A stretch of 21,604 nucleotides of DNA from an uncultured Devosia sp. (GTDB lineage: Bacteria > Pseudomonadota > Alphaproteobacteria > Rhizobiales > Devosiaceae): contig NZ_CAMLHM010000060.1 in assembly GCF_946479885.1 (NCBI RefSeq), positions 1 through 21,604 on the forward strand, given 5' to 3'. Positions within the stretch are counted from its first letter, which is position 1. Every line of letters starts with the position of its first letter. Below the pieces are notes generated by a model. It was not told the DNA's origin and made no database searches. It worked only from the letters and a program-made list of their open reading frames with translations. The translations under genes and the position numbers were made by a program. This document shows, one piece after another, positions 8,572 to 17,027 of this stretch.

Positions 8572-9381
8572 TCAAAAACCAGCGAACTGAGGGGCGATGC
8601 TCTGCGCCAAAGCGGTCGCTTCGGCGCTTTCCTCGGGTGTGGCGAGGGACTGTGCGCGGTTGAGCAGTTCGTCGACCCAGGCCGCATCGCCGGTGCCGGC
8701 GCAACGCTCATGGGCGATGGCAAGCCACATCAAGCCCTCGACGGGCTGGGCTTCGAGGCCCTCGACGCCGTTGAACAGCATATCGCCAAGATGGGCCTGG
8801 GCGGGGCAATGCCCCTTGCGGGCGGCCAGCGAGAACCAGCGCGCGCTTTGCAGCGGGTTCACGCCCATCTCGTCTTCCTGGGTATAGAGCAGGCCGACGC
8901 GATATTGCGCATCGGCATCGCCGAAATAGGTGGCGGCATGGAGCAGCAACGCGTGGGAACGCTCGGCGTCGGCCGGGATACCGGCGTCGGGGAGACCTTC
9001 CTTGTAGTAATCACCGACCTTGACGAAGGACTGGGCCACGATATCGGCCTCGACACCCTTGGGTGCGGCGTCGGCGTGCTGATTGGCGATCTGCGCGAAA
9101 TAGCCGAAGGCCTTGACCGGGTCGCGGTCCACACCCTCGCCGTTCTCATACATCGTGCCGAGCTGCCACATGGCCATGGGCTGGCCGGCATCGGCAGCAT
9201 CTTCCAGCGCCGCGAGCAGATCGTCGCCGGACACACCACCACCTGCTCCATCAAGCATATTGGCCATGTTCAGCGCCGCATCGGCGGCAGTCTGGGCGTG
9301 CACAGGCAGGATCGACGCCGCCAGGGCGAGGAAGGCTGCGGTTGTGACGGAAATCAGGGAATGGTCCCTAATGGTCCGCAT
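8572..9381 (-). CDS. Secreted Sel1-repeat (TPR-like) protein
   Basis: A 269-residue protein starting with a basic n-region and a hydrophobic stretch ending in VHA, consistent with a Sec signal peptide cleaved after residue 29, so a periplasmic location. At least three or four Sel1-like repeats follow, e.g. AMWQLGTMYENGEGV, AQYRVGLLYTQEDEMG with QSARWFSLAARKG, and PAQAHLGDMLFNGVEGL. Such repeats form alpha-solenoid scaffolds for protein contacts and no enzyme motif is visible. AAGGAG seven bases before the ATG supports this start. Monocistronic, convergent with xth. Specific partner or process unknown. Confidence 0.88.
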   Translation of the reverse strand: MRTIRDHSLISVTTAAFLALAASILPVHAQTAADAALNMANMLDGAGGGVSGDDLLAALEDAADAGQPMAMWQLGTMYENGEGVDRDPVKAFGYFAQIANQHADAAPKGVEADIVAQSFVKVGDYYKEGLPDAGIPADAERSHALLLHAATYFGDADAQYRVGLLYTQEDEMGVNPLQSARWFSLAARKGHCPAQAHLGDMLFNGVEGLEAQPVEGLMWLAIAHERCAGTGDAAWVDELLNRAQSLATPEESAEATALAQSIAPQFAGF

Positions 9382-9963
9382 CTTGCTCCTTTGGGCCAGC
9401 CGGACGGGCGGGCAAACCTGTTCTGGAACCGGCCAGTCCGATTCCGCTACGGTGCGCCGGCCGCAATTGCCGCGCTCCGGTTTCCATCAGCTTGTCCCAA
9501 GTACGTTGACCGGGAAAGCGGACGTTAAGAATTCGGTAAACTCCGTTTGTGACCGCATTCAGCCGGGCTCGTGGCGCTCGGGAGGTATTGCCTTGACGGC
9601 AATGATGCAGGCACGTCGTCGTTTCACCGTCCAAGGCCACAATCGCGCGCCCTTGCGGGGCGTGGACGAGGCCTTCGGCTCAGCAGTCGAGGGAGATAGA
9701 CGTGCGAGCGCGCGGCCTTGCCACGGTGCTCACAGGCCATCCGCCCCCAGATGCCTATGCCGTCTCGTTTAGGGTGAGATTGTGGCGACAAACATCGCCA
9801 AATGGTTGCTGCAAGGGGTGGCGAAATCGATTCACGGACGTTGTTGCGGAATCGTCACAGACTTCGCCGCACCGCGCTCATCGCGGACCCTGTCTCTCCC
9901 CCAAGGTTGCGCCGGGCAGCCCGATGGGCATACTCCCACCAACGACCAACCGAGGAGCGACCA
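9382..9963. other. Non-coding interval between Sel1 gene and ABC exporter
   Basis: This 582-bp stretch has no reading frame I believe. Frames cross it in several directions, but their products are Arg/Pro/Ser-rich and unlike neighbouring genes. It must hold the promoter of the Sel1 gene (minus) and of the ABC exporter (plus). A degenerate CtrA-like box, TTAA-N7-GTAA, lies at 9525-9539. No tRNA, terminator or long repeat was seen. Confidence 0.55.
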
Positions 9964-10065
9964 ATGAAAACCCTGTCCCTGACGAAAGGAGCACATCTTC
10001 AACAGGACATGATCGTTCATGCACTCGCAACCTTCCAAACCAGGGCCGCAAAGCGCAAGCCGTAG
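9964..10065 (+). CDS. Possible 33-residue leader peptide before the ABC exporter
   Basis: A short frame encoding MKTLSLTKGAH... to ...AAKRKP has a good ribosome site (GAGGAG, six bases before the ATG). It overlaps the first possible start of the exporter (10019) and ends at 10065, so ribosomes could re-initiate at the exporter. The product is basic with no recognised domain. It could be a real leader peptide that couples translation, or the ribosome site could be fortuitous. No homologue recognised. Confidence 0.3.
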   Translation: MKTLSLTKGAHLQQDMIVHALATFQTRAAKRKP

Positions 10066-11866
10066 CCCGCTCGTTTTCAAACTCCTCGCCCGGCTGACCG
10101 ACAGCCGCAATACGAACTCGGCCCGGGCAATGACCCGCGCACGAAAGTTCGTTGCCTATTATCGCCCCTATATCCCGCTGCTGCTGGCGGACCTGGCCTG
10201 CGCCGTGCTGGTGGCCGCCGGGGCAATCGCCCTGCCGCTCTGCGCCAGCTATATCACCGCCCGTCTGCCGGAACTGGCCCAGAGCGACGACGCGGTCACG
10301 CAGATCCTGACCATGGGCGGGATCATGCTGGGTGTGTTCCTCGTCCAGTCGCTGGCGACGTTTTTCGTCGACTACCAGGGTCACGTCATGGGCGCGCGCA
10401 TCGAGGCGGATGTGCGCAAGGAACTGTTCGAGCACTGCCAGAAGCTGTCATTCGGCTTTTATGACCGGCAGCGCATCGGCCAGCTGATGAGCCGCATCAG
10501 CAACGACTCGCTGTGGCTGGGCGAACTGTTCCACCACGGCCCCGAGGACATCGCCATCGGCCTGCTCAAGTTTGGCGGGGCGATGACGGTTCTCACCATC
10601 ATCGACCCGGTGCTGGCGGGACTGATCGCGCTGCTGGTGCCCTTCGCGGTGCTCTATGCGCGCCATTTCAACCGGCGGATGAATGTGGCGCTCAAGACCA
10701 GCAAGGAGCGTATCGCCGCCGTCAACGAGCGGGTGGAGGACGCGCTGGGCGGCGTGCGGGTGGTGCAGTCGTTTGCCAATGAGGCGGAGGAACTGCGCCG
10801 CTTCGAGGTGGAGAACCGGAACTTCTTCGAGAGCCGTCGGGAGGGCTATCGCAGCGAAGCGCTGCTGTGGGTCGGGATGGACGGCTTTGCGCAACTGGTG
10901 ACGATCATGGTGATCGTGGCCGGCGCAATCCGGATTCTCCATGCCGAACTGACCGTGGCCGAAATGCTGACCTTCCTGCTCTGCGTGGGCGTGCTGGTGG
11001 ACCCGGTGCGACGGCTCGATAACTTCATCCGCCTCTGGCAGGAGGGCGCGACCGGCTTCGTGCGCGCCATGGAACTGCTGGAGGAGGAGCCGGACATTGC
11101 CGACCGGCCGGATGCTGACGATATCGGCGAGGTCGCCGGCGCCATCAACTTCCGAGATGTGAGCTTCAGCTATGGCGAGGGACAGGAACCGGTGTTCAAC
11201 CGGCTCTCGCTGGACATCAAGCGGGGCGAGTTCATCGCGCTGGTGGGATCGTCCGGCGTCGGCAAGAGCACCCTCTGTGCCCTGATCCCGCGCTTCTACG
11301 ATGTTGAGGGCGGCGCCATCACCATCGATGGCAAGGATGTGCGGGACGTCTCGCTGGCCTCGCTTCGTCGCAGTGTGGGCGTGGTGCAGCAGGATCTCTA
11401 TCTGTTCAGCGGCACGGTGGAGGAAAACCTGCGCTATGGCCGCCCGGACGCTACCGATGAACAGGTCGTTGAAGCGGCCAGGGCCGCCAATGCGCATGAC
11501 TTCATCACCGCCTTGCCGCAGGGGTACAAGTCCGACATCGGCCAGCGCGGGGTGAAGCTGTCGGGCGGGCAGAAGCAGCGGCTGACCATCGCCCGGGCGT
11601 TTCTCAAGAACCCGGCCGTGCTGATCTTCGACGAGGCGACCAGCGCGCTGGACAATGAGAGCGAACGGGCGGTGCAGCAGGCGCTGCTGAGCCTTGCGCA
11701 GGGGCGCACGACCATCGTCATCGCTCACCGGCTTTCGACGGTGCGTCACGCCGATCGCATCCTGGTGCTGACGCCTGATGGCATTGGCGAGGAGGGCACG
11801 CATGACCAACTGATGGTGGCCGACGGGCTCTATGCCGGGCTGCATCGGGTGTCGGCCAGCATCTAG
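10019..11866 (+). CDS. ABC exporter, fused permease and ATPase (MsbA/ABCB-like)
   Basis: A 615-residue half-transporter, expected to act as a homodimer in the inner membrane exporting a lipid, drug or peptide. About six membrane segments fill the region before residue ~340 (counting from 10019), with the domain starting at KFVAYYRPYIPLLL. The ATPase domain has Walker A GSSGVGKST at 410-418, the Q-loop VVQQDLYLF, signature LSGGQKQR at 514-521, Walker B VLIFDEATSALD from 534, and the switch His in IAHRLSTV, so it should be active. The first 37 residues are polar and not family-like; an ATG at 10130 (578 residues) fits the family better, but neither start has a strong ribosome site. Substrate cannot be told from sequence. 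Convergent with the ZntB/CorA gene, sharing a hairpin terminator. Confidence 0.93.
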   Translation: MHSQPSKPGPQSASRSPLVFKLLARLTDSRNTNSARAMTRARKFVAYYRPYIPLLLADLACAVLVAAGAIALPLCASYITARLPELAQSDDAVTQILTMGGIMLGVFLVQSLATFFVDYQGHVMGARIEADVRKELFEHCQKLSFGFYDRQRIGQLMSRISNDSLWLGELFHHGPEDIAIGLLKFGGAMTVLTIIDPVLAGLIALLVPFAVLYARHFNRRMNVALKTSKERIAAVNERVEDALGGVRVVQSFANEAEELRRFEVENRNFFESRREGYRSEALLWVGMDGFAQLVTIMVIVAGAIRILHAELTVAEMLTFLLCVGVLVDPVRRLDNFIRLWQEGATGFVRAMELLEEEPDIADRPDADDIGEVAGAINFRDVSFSYGEGQEPVFNRLSLDIKRGEFIALVGSSGVGKSTLCALIPRFYDVEGGAITIDGKDVRDVSLASLRRSVGVVQQDLYLFSGTVEENLRYGRPDATDEQVVEAARAANAHDFITALPQGYKSDIGQRGVKLSGGQKQRLTIARAFLKNPAVLIFDEATSALDNESERAVQQALLSLAQGRTTIVIAHRLSTVRHADRILVLTPDGIGEEGTHDQLMVADGLYAGLHRVSASI

Positions 11867-11902
11867 AACAAAGCGGCCGCCGCTAGAGCCAGCGGCGGCC
11901 GC
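11867..11902. terminator. Bidirectional hairpin terminator between convergent genes
   Basis: A perfect 12-bp GC-rich stem (GCGGCCGCCGCT at 11873-11884 with its complement at 11891-11902) has a 6-nt loop. It starts 7 bases after the exporter stop. On the minus strand the stem is followed by CTTTGTTCT, giving a T-rich tail for the ZntB/CorA transcript; on the plus strand there is no T-tract. The left arm and loop contain the stop codon of the ZntB/CorA gene and the right arm encodes its last residues. Confidence 0.72.
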
Positions 11903-12893
11903 GCATCCACCAGATGATGCCGAGCGAGAGGACGAACAGGGCGGCGCAGACGGCCCAGAAGGCATGCGGGTTGTCGGAAAAGGGAATGCCGGCGACGTTC
12001 ATGCCCAGGGCGCCGGTGAGCAGCGTCAGCGGCATGAAGACCACGGTGACCGCGGCCAGGATCAGCATGGTGCGGTTCATCTGCTCGGCACGCGCATCGA
12101 TGATCTGCTCGTGCACCAGCACGGCGCGCTCGGACAGGGCCTGCAATTCGTCGCCGAGGCGGGCCGAACGGGCTGACGCTTCCCGCAGGCGCAGGCGGTC
12201 GCGCGCGGTGAAGTGGCTGAGGTCTTCGATTTCGAGCGTGTTGAGCACATCGCGCTGCGGCCAGACGATGCGGCGGAAACTGATGAGGTTGCGGCGCAGT
12301 TCGGCCAGGCGACTATTGGCCTTGGTGTTGTTCTGGACGATCAGGGCCTCTTCGATGTCGTCGAGCCGGTCACCCAGCATTTCGACGAGCGGTTCGAGAC
12401 GGTCGGCAGCGCGCAGCCCCAGGCGCGCCACCAGATCGGCGGGGGTAACCGGCGCATGGTGCGAAGCCACCCATTTGTTGAGGCCGAGGAAATCGAGAAT
12501 ATTGAGCTCGGACGCGATGATGACGCGGCCCTTCTCGATCCAGAGGGTCAGCAGCTGCCGGCCGATATCATGCGGCTCGGCCCCGGGCCGGGCGACGCGC
12601 ATGACGACCATGGCGCGATCCTCGATGACCGTGCAGCGCGAGCGGGCGCTGGGAACCGTCAGCAGATCGGCGTTGAACTCGCCCAGCTCCTGCTTGAGCC
12701 AGACCTTGAATTCGGGTGACCGGGAATTGCCCGCGATCAGCTTGAAACCACGCACGGGAACCTTGGGTTCCTCGGCGGATGGCTCGTGCCTGACGACACC
12801 GCCCTTGCCGTCGAAGACCAGCACCGCGCCAACACCGACCATGCCATTGGCGATGTGGCGGGCGGGCGGTTCGCGCGGGATGATGTCGTCCAT
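11883..12893 (-). CDS. CorA-family divalent metal transporter, ZntB-like
   Basis: A 336-residue member of the CorA/ZntB superfamily, which forms pentamers in the inner membrane and moves Zn2+ or Mg2+. The long soluble N-terminal domain ends in a helix-rich stretch (about 140-270), followed by two membrane segments at about 276-296 and 312-332. The selectivity motif GMN is at 297-299 in TGALGMNVAGIP, and the protein ends in a basic tail (RGRRWL). The N-terminal soluble domain looks more ZntB than CorA, and ZntB is the usual label for such alphaproteobacterial proteins; the metal is not settled. The ATG at 12893 (MDDIIPRE) is preferred over one at 12920, which lies in an inverted repeat. Downstream of valS on the same strand. 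Confidence 0.88.
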   Translation of the reverse strand: MDDIIPREPPARHIANGMVGVGAVLVFDGKGGVVRHEPSAEEPKVPVRGFKLIAGNSRSPEFKVWLKQELGEFNADLLTVPSARSRCTVIEDRAMVVMRVARPGAEPHDIGRQLLTLWIEKGRVIIASELNILDFLGLNKWVASHHAPVTPADLVARLGLRAADRLEPLVEMLGDRLDDIEEALIVQNNTKANSRLAELRRNLISFRRIVWPQRDVLNTLEIEDLSHFTARDRLRLREASARSARLGDELQALSERAVLVHEQIIDARAEQMNRTMLILAAVTVVFMPLTLLTGALGMNVAGIPFSDNPHAFWAVCAALFVLSLGIIWWMRGRRWL

Positions 12894-12907
12894 GGTCTTC
12901 AGACCCT

Positions 12908-13002
12908 CAGTAGACCTCATCCTGAGCTTGTCGAAGGACGAGGTCGTGGCGAGATTGGTGGCACGACCTCGTGGTTCGACAAGCTCACCATGAGGTCTAC
13001 TG
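12908..13002. repeat. Large imperfect inverted repeat after valS
   Basis: Arms of 40 bp (12908-12947 and 12963-13002) match at 36 of 40 positions around a 15-bp loop. The core contains TGAGCTTGTCGAA with GACGAGGTCGT, a sequence type widely scattered in alphaproteobacterial genomes. It begins three bases after the valS stop (13006) and ends before the ZntB/CorA start, so it would form a long hairpin at the 3' end of the valS message. It may limit read-through into the next gene or protect the message; it has no T-tract. Confidence 0.88.
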
Positions 13003-13005
13003 CAA

Positions 13006-15765
13006 TCAACTCAAACGCTTGAGCGCTTCGGTGATGTGATGACGCCGTTCGATGGCGGCTTCACGACGGGCCTTCTGCTCCTCGATGACTTCCTCGGGCG
13101 CCTTGGCGACGAACTGCTCGTTGCCGAGCTTCTTGTCGATCTGGCTGACTTCGGCGTCGAGCTTGCCGACTTCCTTTTCGAGGCGAGATTTCTCGGCCGC
13201 GATGTCGATGAAACCGGCCAGCGGCAGGGCCCAGGTGGCTTCGCCGACGACGAACTGGGCGGATTCGCCCGGCACGGTCGATTGCGGCGAGATTTCCTCG
13301 AGGCGCGCCAGGCGGGTGATCAGCGAGGTGCCGGCGACGAGGCGACGGAGTGTGTCCTCCCCTGCCCCGACCACGACCATCTGCAGCTTGGCGCCGGCCG
13401 GCACGTTCATCTCCGAGCGGACGGAGCGAACATTGGTAATCACGTCGATCAACCAGGTCAGCTCGGCATCGGCAGCGGCATCTTCGAGGCCGGCCAGATC
13501 GGGCCAATCGGTAAGGATCAGCAGGTTCTGGCGCGGGGCGCCGAACTTGCCGGTCTCGGCCCATAGCTCCTCGGTGACGAAGGGCATGAAGGGGTGGAGG
13601 ATGGCCAGGATCTGGTCGAGCGCCCAGGCTGCCGTGGCGCGGGTCTCGGCCTTGGCCGCCTCGTCCTCGCCCATGAAAACGGGCTTGGCGAATTCGACAT
13701 ACCAGTCGCAGAAGGTGCCCCAGACGAAATCGTAGGCGCTATTGGCGGCTTCGTTGAACTTGTAGTCGACAATGCCCTGGGTAACGGCGGCAGCGCCGCG
13801 CGCCGTGGCGCCGACGATCCAGCGATTGAGCGGCAGCTTGTTGGCCTTGGGGTCATAACCCTCGACACGCCGGCACTCGTTCATTTCGAGGAAGCGGGCG
13901 GCATTCCAGATCTTGGTGACGAAGTTGCGATAGCCCTCGACGCGCTGAAGCGAGAGCTTCAGATCGCGGCCCTGCGCGGCCATGGCAGCCAGGGTGAAGC
14001 GGGTGGCGTCGGCGCCATATTGATCGATGAGCTCGAGGGGGTCGATGACGTTGCCCTTGGTCTTGCTCATCTTCTGGCCCTTCTCGTCGCGGACCAGAGC
14101 ATGCATGTAGACCGTGTGGAACGGCTCTTCATCCAGGAATTCAAGACCCATCATCATCATTCTGGCAACCCAGAAGAAAATGATGTCGAAGCCAGTGACC
14201 AAAACGTCGGTCGGGTAGTAGCGGCGGAGTTCGGCAGTGTCGTCCGGCCAGCCCAGGGTCGAGAACGGCCAGAGGGCGGACGAGAACCAGGTGTCGAGCA
14301 CGTCTTCGTCGCGCTTGAGGGCGACGGGCTTGCCGTAGTGCGCGGTGGCAAGTGCCTGGGCCTCGGCCTCGTCATAGGCGACGAAGGCCTCGTTGTCCGG
14401 GCCGTACCAGGCCGGAATCTGGTGGCCCCACCAGAGCTGGCGGGAAATGCACCAGGGCTTGATGTTTTCGAGCCAGGCGAAATAGGTGTTTTCGTATTGC
14501 TGGGGCACGAACTTGGTGCGGCCCTCGCGCACGGCGGCCATGGCCGGCTGGGCCAGCACGTCGGCCTTGACCCACCATTGGTCCGTCAGGAAGGGCTCGA
14601 TGACGACGAGCTTACTCTTCTCGTCATGGGGGACCATGATCTTCTTGTCCTCGATGTGATCGAGGCCACGAGTGGGGTTCTCTTCGGCCAAAGCCGTCAG
14701 GTCGGCGACGATGGCCTTGCGCGCGACGAAGCGATCCATGCCGCGATAGGCGGCGGGGATGAAATCGGCCGAGATGATCGATCCACTGGTCGTGAAGACG
14801 TTGATCTGCTCGAGGTTGTTGCGGACGCCGACCTCGAAGTCGTTGAAATCATGCGCCGGGGTGATCTTGACCGCGCCGGTGCCCAAAGCCGGATCGGCAT
14901 AGTCGTCGGCGACGACGGGGATGCGGCGGCCGACCAGCGGCAGGGTCACGAACTTGCCGATCAGGCCCTCGTAGCGCTCGTCGTCAGGATGCACGGCAAC
15001 GCCGCTATCACCCAGCATGGTTTCGGGGCGGGTGGTGGCGACGATGATGTAGTCGCGGGTCTCCCACTCGGTGGGCTTGCCCTCTTCGTCATGGGCGATC
15101 GGAAACTGGTAGGTAACCCCGTCGGCCAGCGGATAGCGCAGGTGCCACATGTGGCCCTTGATCTCGATGTTTTCGACTTCGAGATCGGAGATGGCGGTTT
15201 CGAGGCCCGGATGCCAGTTCACCAGGCGCTTGGCGCGATAGATCAGGCCGCGTTTGTGCAGCTCGACGAAGACCTTGGTGACTGATCGCACCATCTGGTC
15301 GTCCGCCACGCCGTTTTCACCCATGGTGAAACGTTCGCGGCTGAAATCGGCCGAAGCGCCCAGGCGCTTGAGCTGGTTCATGATGGTGCCGCCGCTTTCG
15401 GCCTTCCATTCCCAAACGCGCTCGACGAACTTTTCGCGACCCATTTCGCGGCGGCCCGGCTGCTGGCGTTCCATCAGCTGGCGCTCGACGATCATCTGGG
15501 TGGCGATACCGGCATGGTCGGTGCCCGGCTGCCACAGCACATCCTTGTGCAGCATGCGGTTGAAGCGGATCAGGATGTCCTGGATGGTGTTGTTGAGCGC
15601 GTGGCCGATATGGAGCGAGCCGGTCACGTTGGGCGGCGGAATGACGATGGTGAAAGTCTCGGCGCCCGGGGCAGCCCCTGCCCCGGCAGCAAAGGCATTT
15701 GCCTTGAGCCAGTCGGCATAGATGCGGCCTTCGACGGCCGATGGCTCATAGGACTTTTCAAGCAT
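13006..15765 (-). CDS. valS: Valine--tRNA ligase
   Basis: Class I aminoacyl-tRNA synthetase of 919 residues, a normal length, charging tRNA-Val in the cytoplasm. The HIGH motif is at 52-55 in [15 protein letters not shown] and the KMSKS-type loop is KMSKT at 565-569 in [14 protein letters not shown]. Between them is the CP1 editing domain ([33 protein letters not shown]), which removes mischarged threonine. An anticodon-binding domain follows, and the end is a charged coiled coil of about 65 residues ([11 protein letters not shown]... to the stop), typical of ValRS. The ATG at 15765 gives [12 protein letters not shown], the family start, with a weak ribosome site. A nested hairpin lies in the leader just upstream. 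Confidence 0.98.
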   Translation of the reverse strand: MLEKSYEPSAVEGRIYADWLKANAFAAGAGAAPGAETFTIVIPPPNVTGSLHIGHALNNTIQDILIRFNRMLHKDVLWQPGTDHAGIATQMIVERQLMERQQPGRREMGREKFVERVWEWKAESGGTIMNQLKRLGASADFSRERFTMGENGVADDQMVRSVTKVFVELHKRGLIYRAKRLVNWHPGLETAISDLEVENIEIKGHMWHLRYPLADGVTYQFPIAHDEEGKPTEWETRDYIIVATTRPETMLGDSGVAVHPDDERYEGLIGKFVTLPLVGRRIPVVADDYADPALGTGAVKITPAHDFNDFEVGVRNNLEQINVFTTSGSIISADFIPAAYRGMDRFVARKAIVADLTALAEENPTRGLDHIEDKKIMVPHDEKSKLVVIEPFLTDQWWVKADVLAQPAMAAVREGRTKFVPQQYENTYFAWLENIKPWCISRQLWWGHQIPAWYGPDNEAFVAYDEAEAQALATAHYGKPVALKRDEDVLDTWFSSALWPFSTLGWPDDTAELRRYYPTDVLVTGFDIIFFWVARMMMMGLEFLDEEPFHTVYMHALVRDEKGQKMSKTKGNVIDPLELIDQYGADATRFTLAAMAAQGRDLKLSLQRVEGYRNFVTKIWNAARFLEMNECRRVEGYDPKANKLPLNRWIVGATARGAAAVTQGIVDYKFNEAANSAYDFVWGTFCDWYVEFAKPVFMGEDEAAKAETRATAAWALDQILAILHPFMPFVTEELWAETGKFGAPRQNLLILTDWPDLAGLEDAAADAELTWLIDVITNVRSVRSEMNVPAGAKLQMVVVGAGEDTLRRLVAGTSLITRLARLEEISPQSTVPGESAQFVVGEATWALPLAGFIDIAAEKSRLEKEVGKLDAEVSQIDKKLGNEQFVAKAPEEVIEEQKARREAAIERRHHITEALKRLS

Positions 15766-15787
15766 TGGTCACTCGCAACAGCAGCGA

Positions 15788-15829
15788 CCCGCCAGGATGT
15801 CCGTTCTCGTTGGAGAAAGACCTGGCGGG
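15788..15829 (-). promoter_or_regulatory. Nested hairpin in the valS 5' leader
   Basis: On the minus strand CCCGCCAGG pairs perfectly with CCTGGCGGG (9 bp; plus positions 15821-15829 and 15788-15796). Inside, TTCTC pairs with GAGAA (15813-15817 and 15804-15808) around a 4-nt loop. The structure ends 22 bases before the valS start. It could control valS translation or transcript stability. It is not a T-box, which this group is not known to use at valS. Function is inference. Confidence 0.6.
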
Positions 15830-15914
15830 CCGGATAAACAGGTTGGCAGACTTCAAGCAAATGCGGGGTGCGGGGTCAACAAGCAACAGCGCATGACGCC
15901 GATGGTTCAGTCGA

Positions 15915-16046
15915 CTCCCTCCCCCCTGCGGGGAGGGATCAAGGGTGGGGGATGTATGGCCCTGATACCGGGATCTTGTCCCCCCACCCAGCTACGCCAA
16001 GGCCCTTCGGGCCAGCTGAGCTACCCTCCCCGCAAGGGGGAGGGAG
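15915..16046. repeat. Composite palindromic repeat element
   Basis: Outer arms at 15915-15937 and 16024-16046 are inverted copies with 22 of 23 matches, built on CTCCCTCCCCC(T/C)TGCGGGGAGGG. Inside are a second complementary pair (GGTGGGGG near 15943 with CCCCCACC near 15983) and a small hairpin GGCCCTTCGGGCC. It looks like a short dispersed palindromic element or non-autonomous relic, of a kind common in intergenic regions of alphaproteobacteria. No transposase gene is present. Confidence 0.8.
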
Positions 16047-16111
16047 AACCCGGTGGTTGACCCGTGCAATGCCTCACCCTAGTGGGCAGGCCCGAGGGGT
16101 CAATCGGAGCG

Positions 16112-16858
16112 TTACTCGCCGCGGGAGATGCGGGAGATTTCCTTTTCGACCATGCGCTCGACGACGGAGGGCAGGTTTTCGTCCAGCCATTCCTTGAGCA
16201 TCGGGCGGAGCATGTCGCGCATCAGCGATTCGATGGTGGCACCGGTATTGCCCAGGCCAAGACCATTGAGCTTGGTGATGGAGCTGCGGACGGCCGCCTG
16301 GGTGGCCGGCTCGAGCAGTTGCTCGGCCATGTCGCTGGACAGGGTCGGATCGGGCAGCGGCGCCGCCTGGGCGATGCTGGGCTGCGGACGCGGAGCCGGC
16401 TGTGGTGGCGGGGCCGGCTGCGGCGCGGGCTGTGGCTTGGGGTTGAAGGCCATCGGCGGCGGATCGAAGGCCGGCAGCTCTTCCTCTTCGGGGGCAGCCA
16501 TGTCGAAGGTAATGTCGTCGGGATCCACCAGTTGCGGCGCGGACGCCACCGGCTCGTCGTCAGTAGCGGTGTCAGCCAGGATGGAGTCGAAGCTGAATCC
16601 GCCAACGTCGTCGTCATCGGCCTTGTCGACAATCTGGCTGGCTGACAGCGCCAGGGGCTCGATATCGTCGAGCATGTCGCTCAGGTCGCGATCGAGCGAG
16701 TCAGCCATTGGCCGGGCCGGCGTGGCCTGCATGGGGGGTGGGGCGGCCTGAATAGTCGGGCGGCGCGGCACACCGGCGGCATCGTCATCGGCAATGATCT
16801 GCCGGATGGACGACAAGATCTCGTCCATTGATGGTTCTTTGGGAGCCGGCTTGTTCAT
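16112..16858 (-). CDS. popZ: PopZ-like pole-organizing protein, DUF2497 family
   Basis: A 248-residue acidic, proline-rich protein with the DUF2497/PopZ architecture. A short N-terminal helix (EPSMDEILSSIRQIIADDD, residues 8-26) is the client-binding part. A long disordered Pro/Ala/Asp/Glu-rich linker spans about 27-170. The C-terminal helices that drive oligomerisation include LRPMLKEWLDENLPSVVERM and end in VEKEISRISRGE. In Caulobacter and Agrobacterium PopZ forms a cytoplasmic polar network that recruits the chromosome partition machinery and cell-cycle regulators. Its place between tolC and valS matches the usual DUF2497 neighbourhood in Hyphomicrobiales. AAGAGG precedes the ATG. A terminator separates it from tolC, so it likely has its own promoter, in a region with three GANTC sites. 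Whether it performs the full PopZ role is inferred from family. Confidence 0.88.
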   Translation of the reverse strand: MNKPAPKEPSMDEILSSIRQIIADDDAAGVPRRPTIQAAPPPMQATPARPMADSLDRDLSDMLDDIEPLALSASQIVDKADDDDVGGFSFDSILADTATDDEPVASAPQLVDPDDITFDMAAPEEEELPAFDPPPMAFNPKPQPAPQPAPPPQPAPRPQPSIAQAAPLPDPTLSSDMAEQLLEPATQAAVRSSITKLNGLGLGNTGATIESLMRDMLRPMLKEWLDENLPSVVERMVEKEISRISRGE

Positions 16859-16993
16859 CAGTGCCTCTTACTCATGCGCGCCCGAACCAGTCCGCGGCCT
16901 CCGCCAAAGCGGCCAACCTGATTCGTCCCGACTACCTTAACGCCAGCCGCCCCAATTAGGAATCGCCGCAGCGGGCCGCAAGCCCGTTTCCAC

Positions 16994-17027
16994 TAAAACT
17001 TGTGGCCGGGCATGACCCGGCCACCAA
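16994..17027 (-). terminator. Intrinsic terminator of tolC
   Basis: On the minus strand a perfect 9-bp stem (GTGGCCGGG with CCCGGCCAC, plus positions 17016-17024 and 17002-17010) has a 5-nt loop and is followed by AAGTTTTAG. It starts about 85 bases after the tolC stop. Flanking CTT/AAG can extend the stem. The T-run is short (four), so termination may be partial. Confidence 0.72.

Larger units (their letters stand above)
15766..16111. other. Non-coding interval upstream of valS
   Basis: This 346-bp stretch between the popZ-like stop and the valS start holds two structures, listed separately: a nested hairpin in the valS leader and a palindromic repeat element. I see no convincing gene; the frames crossing it are products of the repeat. 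The valS promoter should lie between about 15830 and 15915 on the minus strand. TTGACC at 15871-15876 is a possible -35 element, but no good -10 follows at the usual distance. Confidence 0.6.

Noticed and set aside
9368..9640. A 90-codon minus-strand frame upstream of the Sel1 gene
   Set aside because: It overlaps the well-supported Sel1 start, has no ribosome site of note and shows no family signal. A fragment reading NVRFPGQ recalled RHS proteins, but nothing else in the frame fits.
9702..10097. GTG-started frame with a GGGAG ribosome site before the ABC exporter
   Set aside because: The product is rich in Ser, Pro, Arg and Thr without any fold signature, and it runs about 79 bases into the exporter. 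The ribosome-like site is probably chance.
13594..15285. A 563-codon open frame antisense to valS
   Set aside because: It is the mirror of a clear valyl-tRNA synthetase and has no domain or ribosome site of its own.
15868..16197. Frames over the palindromic element, with PSPQGGG-type products
   Set aside because: They are translations of the dispersed repeat and not genes.
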